DNA of 64,000 nt from Bordetella genomosp. 7 (GTDB taxonomy: Bacteria > Pseudomonadota > Gammaproteobacteria > Burkholderiales > Burkholderiaceae_B), in assembly GCF_002261265.1 (NCBI RefSeq), contig NZ_NEVK01000006.1, forward strand, positions 496,001 to 560,000. Direction: 5' to 3'. How positions within the stretch are numbered: position 1 is the stretch's first letter; every line of letters begins with the position of its first letter. The position numbers and the translations under genes are program-made. This document shows, piece by piece, positions 8,939 to 17,457 of this stretch. The notes under the pieces are model-generated. The model searched no databases and was not told the DNA's origin. It was given only the letters and a program-made list of their open reading frames with translations.

Positions 8939-10132
8939 ATGTCGTCGAACCCCACCTTCCATTGGCAAGACCCGCTGCTGCTGGACCAGCAGCTTACCGA
9001 CGAAGAGCGCATGGTGCGCGACGCGGCCGTGGCCTATGCGCAAGACAAACTGGCGCCGCGCGTGCTCAACGCCTTCCGCAACGAACAGACCGATCCCGAG
9101 ATCTTCGCCGAAATGGGCGAACTGGGCCTGCTGGGCGCCACCATTCCGTCCGAATACGGCGGCGCCGGCCTGAACTACGTCAGCTACGGCTTGATCGCCC
9201 GTGAAGTCGAGCGCGTGGATTCCGGTTATCGCTCGATGATGAGCGTGCAGTCGTCGCTGGTGATGGTGCCCATCAACGAATTCGGCAGCGAAGCCCAGAA
9301 GCAGAAATACCTGCCCAAGCTCGCCCGCGGCGAATGGATCGGCTGCTTCGGCCTGACCGAACCCAACCACGGCTCCGACCCCAACGGCATGGAAACCCGC
9401 GCCGTGCAGGTCGACGGCGGCTACAAGCTGTCGGGCAACAAAATGTGGATCACCAACTCCCCCATCGCCGACGTCTTCGTCGTATGGGCCAAATGCGTGG
9501 GCGGCGAATTCGACGGCAAGATCCGCGGCTTCATCCTGGAAAAAGGCATGAAGGGCCTGTCCGCCCCCGCCATCCACGGCAAGGTCGGCCTGCGCGCCTC
9601 GATCACCGGTGAAATCGTCATGGATGAAGTCGAAGTTTCGGCCGACCAGATGCTGCCCAACGTCACCGGCCTGCGCGGCCCCTTCACCTGCCTGAACTCG
9701 GCCCGCTACGGCATCGCCTGGGGCGCCCTGGGCGCCGCCGAAGCCTGCTGGCACACCGCGCGCCAGTACACCCTGGACCGCAAGCAATTCGGCCGCCCCC
9801 TGGCCGCCAACCAGCTCATCCAGAAAAAGCTGGCCGACATGCAGACCGAAATCACGCTGGGGCTGCAAGGCTGCCTGCGCCTGGGCCGCATGAAAGACGA
9901 AGGCAGCGCCGCGGTCGAAATCACGTCCATCATGAAGCGCAATTCGTGCGGCAAGGCGCTGGACATCGCCCGCATGGCCCGCGACATGCTGGGCGGCAAC
10001 GGCATCTCCGACGAATTCGGCGTCGCCCGCCACCTGGTCAACCTGGAAGTCGTCAACACCTACGAAGGCACCCACGACGTGCACGCCCTCATCCTGGGCC
10101 GCGCCCAGACCGGCATCCAGGCCTTCTACTAA
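8939..10132 (+). CDS. gcdH: glutaryl-CoA dehydrogenase
   Basis: A 397-residue flavoprotein of the acyl-CoA dehydrogenase family. It oxidises and decarboxylates glutaryl-CoA to crotonyl-CoA, passing electrons to ETF. Family features: [38 protein letters not shown], and the C-terminal [21 protein letters not shown] with the catalytic Glu (the YEGT site of GCDH). Length and start ([19 protein letters not shown]) fit GcdH closely. The start at 8939 has GGAGA upstream. Its usual role is lysine, tryptophan or aromatic degradation via glutaryl-CoA. A good intrinsic terminator follows. Confidence 0.93.
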   Translation: MSSNPTFHWQDPLLLDQQLTDEERMVRDAAVAYAQDKLAPRVLNAFRNEQTDPEIFAEMGELGLLGATIPSEYGGAGLNYVSYGLIAREVERVDSGYRSMMSVQSSLVMVPINEFGSEAQKQKYLPKLARGEWIGCFGLTEPNHGSDPNGMETRAVQVDGGYKLSGNKMWITNSPIADVFVVWAKCVGGEFDGKIRGFILEKGMKGLSAPAIHGKVGLRASITGEIVMDEVEVSADQMLPNVTGLRGPFTCLNSARYGIAWGALGAAEACWHTARQYTLDRKQFGRPLAANQLIQKKLADMQTEITLGLQGCLRLGRMKDEGSAAVEITSIMKRNSCGKALDIARMARDMLGGNGISDEFGVARHLVNLEVVNTYEGTHDVHALILGRAQTGIQAFY

Positions 10133-10150
10133 ACCGGCCGCCGCCTTGTA

Positions 10151-10185
10151 AAAACCGGGTCCTGTAGTGGGGCCCGGTTCTTTTT
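10151..10185 (+). terminator. intrinsic terminator of gcdH
   Basis: Stem AACCGGGTCC / GGGCCCGGTT (one G-T wobble) with a short loop is followed by CTTTTT. It begins 18 bases after the gcdH stop codon. Confidence 0.85.
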
Positions 10186-10230
10186 GGACATGCGGCATAC
10201 CAGGACGTTAGACGGAGCGAGTGGGAGGCA

Positions 10231-10420
10231 TCTCGGTGTCAGACACCCTTCGGGAGTCAGACACCTGGCGAATAGCGCAGGGGGGTGCCGGCAGCGGGGG
10301 GCATCTCGGTGTCTGACACCCTTTGGGAGTCAGACACCTGGCGAATAGCGCTGGGGGGCTTGCCGGCAGCGGGGGCATCTCGGTGTCAGACACCCTTTGG
10401 GTGTCTGACACCTGGCCAAG
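10231..10420 (+). repeat. tandem array of about 73-base units, each with a 31-base inverted repeat (copies 1-3)
   Basis: Three 31-base inverted repeats (10235-10265, 10308-10338, 10382-10412) recur every 73-74 bases. Each reads GGTGTCnGACACC, a CTTyGGG turn, then a second arm ending AGACACC or TGACACC. Copy 3 is a perfect 14-base-pair stem with a TTT loop; copies 1 and 2 have one or two mismatches. The linkers (TGGCGAATAGCGC...GGCAGCGGGG) are nearly identical between units 1 and 2. Short frames across it are low-complexity shadows, not genes. Confidence 0.9.
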
Positions 10421-10509
10421 TCTGCAGATCCACGTCTCTGTCTTGAACCCGGCAGCAGAACACCGATCCGACGCTAGAATCGCACCGCTTCGAGGCCTGC
10501 CTGACACAG

Positions 10510-10638
10510 TCCCGCGCCGTGTGGGCTTGCGGGGCGGCGCGTTGGGCGGCGGGGCAGCCGGCGCAGCCGGCCGAGGGCGCCTGCATGCGCCCGAGCCCGG
10601 CGCACGTGCGGCGCCCTGCAAGCCCGCACGGCGCGGGA
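10510..10638 (+). repeat. large branched hairpin element, copy A
   Basis: Outer arms 10510-10535 and about 10613-10638 are complementary; the two visible differences are both G-T wobbles on the plus strand. The interior matches, in reverse complement and without gaps, about 72 of 80 bases of a second element at 36164-36290. Core features (minus-strand sense) are a CGCACGTGCG palindrome, a GGGCGC/GCGCCC hairpin and a GCCGG-ctgcg-CCGGC hairpin. It lies between the two tandem arrays, with no coding potential of its own. Confidence 0.8.
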
Positions 10639-10639
10639 C

Positions 10640-10795
10640 GGCGCCAGAACCGAACAACGTCCGGGGTTACTGCTGATGTCTCGGTGTCAGACACCCTTCG
10701 GGCGTCAGACACCTGGCGGCGACGCCGGAACCGAACAACGTCCCGGGATACTGCCGATGCCCCGGTGTCAGACACCCTTCGGGAGTCAGACACCT
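10640..10795 (+). repeat. second tandem array, about 81-base units (copies 4-5 of the 31-base inverted repeat)
   Basis: Two more 31-base inverted repeats (10683-10713 and 10764-10794) are spaced 81 bases apart. Each is preceded by a near-identical linker (GAACCGAACAACGTCC...TACTGC.GATG.C). A decayed third linker (GATCCGAACAACG) follows copy 5. The linker differs from that of the first array, so two separate tandem expansions involve the same inverted repeat. Confidence 0.85.
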
Positions 10796-10825
10796 GACGG
10801 CGATCCGAACAACGGCCTGGGGCGA

Positions 10826-11260
10826 TCAGCTCAAATCGAACAAACTCGTGGCGTCCAGCTCCAGCACCGCTTCATCATGCTGGTTGATCACCACCCACGC
10901 CCACGAAATAATCCCCAGGTCATCGCGCGTCGTAGAGCGGCGCACCCCTTGCACACGGGCCCGCAACCGCAGCGTATCGCCCGGCCGCACCGGCACGCGC
11001 CAGCGCACCTGCCCCAGCCCCGGCGAGCCGAAAGACTCGGAATCATGCAGCGCCGCTTCCACAGCCAGCCGCATCGCCAGCGCACAGGTATGCCAGCCAC
11101 TGGCAATCAACCCGCCCCAGCGGCCTTGCTTCGCGCGCTCTACATCAGTATGGAACCATTGCGGATCGTACTGGCGTGCAAACGTCAGAATCTCGGCCTC
11201 GGTCACCACCACAGGGCCGCCGTGAATGATCATCCCTTCCTTGAATTCCGCGAACTTCAT
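10826..11260 (-). CDS. MaoC family dehydratase
   Basis: A 144-residue hot-dog-fold protein of the MaoC/(R)-enoyl-CoA hydratase family. The sequence VVVTEAEILTFARQYDPQWFHTDVERA carries the hydratase-2-type Asp...His catalytic pair, followed by GGLIASGWHTCALAMRLAVE. Such proteins hydrate short or medium enoyl-CoA. Here it lies downstream of boxA on the same strand, separated by a terminator, so it may serve CoA-linked aromatic degradation or be independent. The exact substrate cannot be predicted. Confidence 0.85.
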   Translation of the reverse strand: MKFAEFKEGMIIHGGPVVVTEAEILTFARQYDPQWFHTDVERAKQGRWGGLIASGWHTCALAMRLAVEAALHDSESFGSPGLGQVRWRVPVRPGDTLRLRARVQGVRRSTTRDDLGIISWAWVVINQHDEAVLELDATSLFDLS

Positions 11261-11271
11261 GATGAACTTCT

Positions 11272-11300
11272 CAAAAAAGAACGGCGTGCCTTGGCACGCC
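11272..11300 (-). terminator. intrinsic terminator after boxA
   Basis: On the minus strand, GGCGTGCC-aa-GGCACGCC is followed by GTTCTTTTTT. It lies between boxA and the MaoC gene and should separate most boxBAC transcription from maoC. Confidence 0.8.
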
Positions 11301-11344
11301 TGAACGTCACAGGGTAGCCGGGCGCCGGGCCGCGCCCTACGGGG

Positions 11345-12586
11345 CTAATACGTCTCGAAGTGCAGCCGCCCTTCGCGGCGCAACACATCATGCAGGATAG
11401 TCCAATCCTGCCCGCCTTGCACCACCACATCCCGCAACGCCTCCAGCACCCCCGCTTCCATGCCCTTCAACCCGCATACATAAATGCAAGTATCCGGGTC
11501 GGCCAGCAAATCGCGGACATCGCCGGCGCGCTCACGGATAAGATCCTGCACATAGCGGCGCGGCTGCCGCGGCTCGCGCGACAGCGCCAGATTGATATCG
11601 ATAAAGTCACGCGGCAACTTCATCAACGGCCCGAAATACGGCAGCTCGCGCTGCGTGCGCGCCCCGAAAAACAGCATCAGGCGCCCGTTGGTGCCACGCG
11701 CGATCCGGCGCCGATAGCGTTCCGTCATCGCCCGCATCGGCGCCGAACCCGTGCCCGTACAGATCATCATCAGGTTCGCACCGGCATGATTGGGCATCAA
11801 AAACGTATGCCCGAAAGGCCCGATCACCCGCACCGTATCGTTGCGGGCGAGGTCGCACAGATAGTTCGAGCATACGCCATGCACCGGCTGTCCGGCATGA
11901 TCATGCGTTACGCGCTTTACCGTCAGCGACAGGTTGTTGTAGCCCGCGCGTTCGCCGTCGCGCGGACTGGCCAGCGAATACTGGCGAGCGTGATGCGCGC
12001 GGCCCTGCGCATCGGTTCCCGGCGGCAGGATCCCGATCGACTGGCCTTCCAGCACGGGAAACGGCACATTGCCTAAATCCAGCACAATATGGTGAATGTC
12101 GCTGTCCGTGTCCTCGTCCGTCACGCGATAATTGCCCACCACCGTGGCGACGGCTGGCGTCTTGTGCGTGTACAGGTTTACATACGGGTGCGCGGCCGAC
12201 CAGGGCGGCACCGCAGCCCCCGCTGCGGGCGCCGCCACCACGGCCTCGGCAACGTCCCCGTCTGCAATCGCCCCTACCTGCGCGGGCTCGCCCGCCGCGT
12301 CCGCCGGCAGCGGCTTCTCTGCGGGCAGCTCATCCCAGCCGAACTGCTCCTGCAAACTGTACGCCTGCGCGCGCGGCACCAGCCGCCAATTGTCGATCGA
12401 CCCGGTGGGGCAAGGCGGCACGCAGGCCATGCAGCCATTGCAGATATCCGGGTCGACCACATAGTTGTTGCCATCGTGGGTAATGGCATCAATAGGGCAA
12501 GTTTCCTCGCACGTATTGCAGCGGATGCAGACCTCGGGGTCGATGAGATGCTGCCTGAGCACTTCGGGCGGCAAGCGCGCATTCAT
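11345..12586 (-). CDS. boxA: benzoyl-CoA 2,3-epoxidase reductase subunit BoxA
   Basis: A 413-residue NADPH-dependent reductase that supplies electrons to BoxB in aerobic benzoyl-CoA epoxidation. The N-terminal ferredoxin domain has two 4Fe-4S motifs ([16 protein letters not shown] and [16 protein letters not shown], residues about 18-65). An acidic/Ala linker follows, then a ferredoxin-NADP reductase domain from about residue 130 with the FAD motif RQYSLASP and the NADP-binding end [15 protein letters not shown]. Order on the transcript is boxC, boxB, boxA with gaps of 70 and 29 bases, which fits one operon. Confidence 0.95.
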   Translation of the reverse strand: MNARLPPEVLRQHLIDPEVCIRCNTCEETCPIDAITHDGNNYVVDPDICNGCMACVPPCPTGSIDNWRLVPRAQAYSLQEQFGWDELPAEKPLPADAAGEPAQVGAIADGDVAEAVVAAPAAGAAVPPWSAAHPYVNLYTHKTPAVATVVGNYRVTDEDTDSDIHHIVLDLGNVPFPVLEGQSIGILPPGTDAQGRAHHARQYSLASPRDGERAGYNNLSLTVKRVTHDHAGQPVHGVCSNYLCDLARNDTVRVIGPFGHTFLMPNHAGANLMMICTGTGSAPMRAMTERYRRRIARGTNGRLMLFFGARTQRELPYFGPLMKLPRDFIDINLALSREPRQPRRYVQDLIRERAGDVRDLLADPDTCIYVCGLKGMEAGVLEALRDVVVQGGQDWTILHDVLRREGRLHFETY

Positions 12587-12615
12587 GGCCGGGCTCCTAT
12601 CGTGACGCGCATGCG

Positions 12616-14043
<1,428 letters not shown>

Positions 14044-14113
14044 GTCTGCTCTCTCTCCTTGGTGGGGCGGCCCCTGCGGCCCGCCCGGGCGGTTCCGGAA
14101 ACACCAGCCGGCG

Positions 14114-15772
14114 CTAGACGCGGTTCCAGTCGAACGCGGCCTGCTCGCCTTTGCCGTATAGCTTCAAAGCGCCTTTTTCGCCGGCCGCATTGGGACGGTT
14201 GAAAATCCAGTTCTGCCATGCCGTCAGACGGCCGAAAATGCGCGTTTCCATGCTTTCGCGTCCGCCGAAGCGCAGGTTGGCCTCCAGGCCGGTCAGGGCG
14301 TCCGGCGACAGGGCGCGCCGTTCTTCCAGGGCCAGACGCACTTCGTCATCCCAATCGATGCTGTCGGGCGCGAAGGTCACCAGGCCCAGTTCGAGCGCGC
14401 GCGCAGCGGGCAGCGGCTGTCCGGCTGCCGCGCGCACGGCTTCCAGCGGCAGTGTTTCTTCATAAAACCGCCGCTGCAGGCGGGTCTGGCCGTTCAACAG
14501 CGGATACGCGCCGAAGTTGCGGTCGCTGACGACGATCTGCGCGGGCGCGTCGGCGTCTTCATCGTCCAGCATGTAGATGCGGTCGGCGGCCAGCGCCAGT
14601 TCGAACAAGGTGCCGGCAAAGCACGAGCCCGGTTCGATCAGCGCGAAGATCGACCGCGACGTCACGTCCAGCCGCGCCAGCGTGCGCCGCAACAGCCCGG
14701 CAGTCTCGCGCACGAACCAGTGGTCGGCGTGCTGCTGCAGCGCGGCGTCGGCGTCCAGCACTCGCGCAATATCGCCTTCGGTCTTGAACACCCACGTTCC
14801 CAGGTCCGGTTCGTTGGCGCGCAGGTTCAGGATCGCGTCATCCAGTTCGCGCGCCATCTGCAGGGGCCACCACGCCGCGCCGGCTTCAACAATGGCATCG
14901 ATGTCCTGCTCTACCTCGCTTTGCGGGCCGCGTATTGTCCAGGTGGCCAGCCGGCGCGACCGGTCCAGCGTCACCTGTACATGCTGGTACGACAACCGGT
15001 CATCGGCAATGGTGCGCGACAGCGGCGTCAGGCTGACGCCGCGCGCGTGCGCCGGGCGATCGCTCTCTTCGGCAAGCGCGGCGGCGCGCGCGCGCACCGC
15101 CGCATCGAACTGGGCAGGCTTGACCACATGGTCCACCAGGCGCCAATCCTTGGCGCGCTGGCCGCGCACGCCTTCGACCAGCGTGCAGAAAATGTCGGCC
15201 AGGTCGTGCCGCACGCGGCGCTTGTCGGTAACGCGGGTCAGTCCGCCGGTGCCGGGCAACACGCCCAGCAGCGGAACCTCGGGCAAAGCCACCGCCGAAG
15301 AACGGTCATCCACCAGGAAGATCTCGTCGCAAGCCAGCGCCAGCTCGTAGCCGCCGCCCGCGCAGGCGCCATTGAGCGCCGCAACGAATTTCAGGCCGCT
15401 GTGCCGGCTCGAATCTTCGATGCCGTTGCGCGTTTCGTTGGTGAACTTGCAGAAGTTCACTTTCCAGGCATGCGACGACAGCCCCAGCATGAAGATGTTG
15501 GCGCCCGAGCAGAACACGCGGTCTTTCAGGCTGGTGATCACTACGGTGCGAACTTCGGGATGCTCGAAGCGGATGCGCTGCAGCGCATCGTGCAGCTCAA
15601 TGTCCACACCCAGGTCGTAAGAGTTCAGCTTCAGCTTGTAGCCGGGCCGCAGCCCGCCGTTTTCATCCACGTCCATCGCCAGTGTGGCGATTGCGCCATC
15701 AAAACTCAGCTTCCAGTGCCGGTAGCGGCTGGGGTCCGTCTGGAAATCCACGCGGGGGGCGGGGCTGCTCAT
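14114..15772 (-). CDS. boxC: 2,3-epoxybenzoyl-CoA dihydrolase BoxC
   Basis: A 552-residue enzyme with two crotonase-like halves, which opens the epoxide ring to 3,4-dehydroadipyl-CoA semialdehyde and formate. The oxyanion-hole region AALNGACAGGGYELALACDEI is visible in the first half, and FELALAADRIYMLDD in the second. The ATG at 15772 (MSSPAPRV) was chosen because AGGAGA lies 7 bases upstream; the ATG five codons earlier would put that Shine-Dalgarno inside the coding region. It is the first gene of boxCBA, preceded by BoxR-type TGCA repeats. Confidence 0.95.
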   Translation of the reverse strand: MSSPAPRVDFQTDPSRYRHWKLSFDGAIATLAMDVDENGGLRPGYKLKLNSYDLGVDIELHDALQRIRFEHPEVRTVVITSLKDRVFCSGANIFMLGLSSHAWKVNFCKFTNETRNGIEDSSRHSGLKFVAALNGACAGGGYELALACDEIFLVDDRSSAVALPEVPLLGVLPGTGGLTRVTDKRRVRHDLADIFCTLVEGVRGQRAKDWRLVDHVVKPAQFDAAVRARAAALAEESDRPAHARGVSLTPLSRTIADDRLSYQHVQVTLDRSRRLATWTIRGPQSEVEQDIDAIVEAGAAWWPLQMARELDDAILNLRANEPDLGTWVFKTEGDIARVLDADAALQQHADHWFVRETAGLLRRTLARLDVTSRSIFALIEPGSCFAGTLFELALAADRIYMLDDEDADAPAQIVVSDRNFGAYPLLNGQTRLQRRFYEETLPLEAVRAAAGQPLPAARALELGLVTFAPDSIDWDDEVRLALEERRALSPDALTGLEANLRFGGRESMETRIFGRLTAWQNWIFNRPNAAGEKGALKLYGKGEQAAFDWNRV

Positions 15773-15817
15773 GCTTGTCTCCTGCATATGAACAATACTG
15801 CAGTTAATGAATTAAAG

Positions 15818-15831
15818 TGCAGATTAGTGCA
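15818..15831 (-). promoter_or_regulatory. candidate BoxR operator at the boxC promoter (TGCA-N6-TGCA)
   Basis: TGCA-GATTAG-TGCA lies 46 bases before the boxC ATG. Direct TGCA repeats spaced by six bases are, as I recall, the operator reported for the related Azoarcus BzdR/BoxR regulators. A TATTGT -10-like sequence follows on the minus strand. Confidence 0.6.
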
Positions 15832-15832
15832 C

Positions 15833-15856
15833 AAAAAAACGCCCGTCAAGCGGGCG
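15833..15856 (-). terminator. intrinsic terminator of boxR
   Basis: Minus strand CGCCCG-cttga-CGGGCG is followed by seven T. It lies 18 bases after the boxR stop and is flanked on both sides by TGCA-N6-TGCA sites, so boxR and boxCBA appear to be separate transcripts. Confidence 0.8.
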
Positions 15857-15857
15857 A

Positions 15858-15871
15858 TGCATAAAAATGCA
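15858..15871 (-). promoter_or_regulatory. second TGCA-N6-TGCA site behind boxR
   Basis: TGCA-TAAAAA-TGCA lies 40 bases (about four helical turns) from the site at 15818 and 3 bases from the boxR stop. The matched spacing suggests an auxiliary BoxR site that allows looping or cooperative binding. Confidence 0.45.
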
Positions 15872-15873
15872 GA

Positions 15874-16782
15874 TCAGAGCGGCAGGCCGCAAGCCTTGCG
15901 CACACTGGTACGCAGGCCGCCGAAGCTTTCCTGCAAGCTGATATTGCTGGTGTCCCAGGTAAGGTCGGCCTTGGCGTAGAAGGCTTCGCGTCCGGCCAGG
16001 ATACGCTTGAGATCGGCCATGGCTTCGTTGTTACCCGACATGGGCCGGAAATCGCCCTGCGCCATGACGCGCGACATATGCTCGTCGGGCGTCGCGCGCA
16101 GCCACACGGTGTAGCAATGCGTCAGCAGCAGGTTCAGGGTGGCCGGTTCGGATACCAGGCCGCCCGGCGTTGCCAGCACCATTTCGGGATAGATCTGCAC
16201 CGCCTCTTCGAGCGCGCGCCGTTCGTAGCGCCGGTAGGCATTGGGCCCATACAGCGCGTGGATTTCAAGGATGCTGCAGCCGGCCACTCTTTCGATTTCA
16301 CGGTTGAGCTCGACGAACGGATAGCCCAGGTCATCGGCCAGCATCTGGCCCAGCGTGGACTTGCCGGCGCCGCGCAGGCCGATCAGCGCGACGCGCTGGA
16401 AGCGGTTGGGCCGCTGGGCGCCGCCGCCCACGCCGAACAATTGCACCAGGGCTTCGCGCGCGCGTTGCAAGTCCGACTCGGTGCGCCCGCTGAGCAGTTC
16501 GCGGATCAGCAGCCAGTCGGGCGATTCGGTGGTGACGTCGCCCACCAGTTCGGCCAGGGCGCAGTTGAATGCGCGGGCGATCTGCAGCAACACCAGTATC
16601 GAAGCATTGCCGACGCCATGTTCCAGATTGGCAAGATGCCGCTCGGACACCCCCGTGGCCTGCGACAGGCTCTTGCGCGTCATGCCGCGAATGGCGCGCA
16701 GGCGCCGGACCCGTTCGCCCAGAGCCACCAGAAACGGCTCGCGGCGGGTTTCTGGCGATTCCTTGTCTAGCGCTTGGATCAT
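15874..16782 (-). CDS. boxR: BoxR-type regulator: HTH plus shikimate-kinase-like domain
   Basis: A 302-residue repressor family member. The N-terminal Cro/CI-type HTH is at residues about 20-85 (LGERVRRLRAIRGMTRKSLSQATGVSERHLANLEHG). The C-terminal domain resembles shikimate kinase, with P-loop GLRGAGKSTLGQML at about residue 142. In characterised BoxR/BzdR proteins this domain binds benzoyl-CoA and relieves repression. It is divergent from the DUF4863-boxD-bclA operon and upstream of boxCBA. TGCA-type sites occur on both sides, consistent with autoregulation. Start: ATG at 16782, with a CGGAG Shine-Dalgarno upstream. Confidence 0.93.
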   Translation of the reverse strand: MIQALDKESPETRREPFLVALGERVRRLRAIRGMTRKSLSQATGVSERHLANLEHGVGNASILVLLQIARAFNCALAELVGDVTTESPDWLLIRELLSGRTESDLQRAREALVQLFGVGGGAQRPNRFQRVALIGLRGAGKSTLGQMLADDLGYPFVELNREIERVAGCSILEIHALYGPNAYRRYERRALEEAVQIYPEMVLATPGGLVSEPATLNLLLTHCYTVWLRATPDEHMSRVMAQGDFRPMSGNNEAMADLKRILAGREAFYAKADLTWDTSNISLQESFGGLRTSVRKACGLPL

Positions 16783-16823
16783 GCTGTTTGAACTCCGAGG
16801 AAACCCTGACTTTCGCAGTTTTA

Positions 16824-16865
16824 TGCACTATAGTGCTTGACGCTTAGGCTGTGAAGCACTATTTT
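16824..16865 (+). promoter_or_regulatory. divergent box promoter with BoxR-type operator
   Basis: TGCA-CTATAG-TGCT (16824-16837), which contains the perfect palindrome GCACTATAGTGC, abuts a -35 TTGACG (16837-16842). After 17 bases comes the -10 TATTTT (16860-16865). A further GCACTA half-site (16856-16861) overlaps the -10, 31 bases from the first. A bound repressor would cover both promoter elements. Confidence 0.6.
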
Positions 16866-16966
16866 TCTGTTCAGGCGGCCCGTAATACGCGAGCGCCATC
16901 ATAGATAAGCATTGCATTGCATGCGCCGTACCAGGCGCGGCGGACAGTGTAAAGGACGAGACAAAC

Positions 16967-17437
16967 ATGAGTACGCCCGCATCTTTTGTGCAGTTGATGC
17001 GCGACATCACTGCTCCGATTGCCGGCCTGCCCCTGGACGACGCCCTACAGGCCCGGCTGAATCGCGACATCGGCCCGGACAGCGCGCTGTACCGCGACGT
17101 ATTCGACGCCTGCCGGCAGGGCGTGGCCGATGGATGGATGTGTGCGCGCGAAGGCGCGGGCATCCGCTACGGGCGGGTCATCAAGGCCGATGAAAGTCTG
17201 CACGGGTTCTCGGTGGACGTGGTGGACATGGACAGCCTGGCCGGCCCCCATCACAGCCACCCCCATGGCGAAATCGATCTGATCATGCCGCTGTCGGACG
17301 GCGCCCGCTTTGACGGGCACGGCGCGGGCTGGCTGGTGTATGGGCCCGGCAGCGCCCACAGCCCCACGGTGACGGGCGGGCAGGCGCTGGTGCTGTACCT
17401 GCTGCCCGGCGGCGCGATTGAATTCACGCGCCCCTGA
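16967..17437 (+). CDS. DUF4863 family protein, box-cluster associated
   Basis: A 156-residue protein. The stretch GPHHSHPHGEIDLIMPL has a cupin-like metal-binding pattern (several His and a Glu), and GWLVYGPGSAHSPTVTGGQALVLYLLPGG looks like the second cupin motif. DUF4863 includes the 4-hydroxylaminobenzoate lyase PnbB, as far as I recall. Genes of this family occur in several box clusters, but I know of no assigned role there. It is first in the operon leading to boxD and benzoate-CoA ligase, with the Shine-Dalgarno AAAGGA. Possible roles are detoxification of a ring-cleavage by-product or an isomerisation, both inference. Confidence 0.75.
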   Translation: MSTPASFVQLMRDITAPIAGLPLDDALQARLNRDIGPDSALYRDVFDACRQGVADGWMCAREGAGIRYGRVIKADESLHGFSVDVVDMDSLAGPHHSHPHGEIDLIMPLSDGARFDGHGAGWLVYGPGSAHSPTVTGGQALVLYLLPGGAIEFTRP

Positions 17438-17457
17438 CGCGCGCACAGGACACCGGC

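Noticed and set aside
10231-10795. Short-spaced repeats that might be a CRISPR array
   Set aside because: The spacers are themselves nearly identical, the repeats form perfect or near-perfect hairpins of a dispersed family, and no cas genes are nearby.
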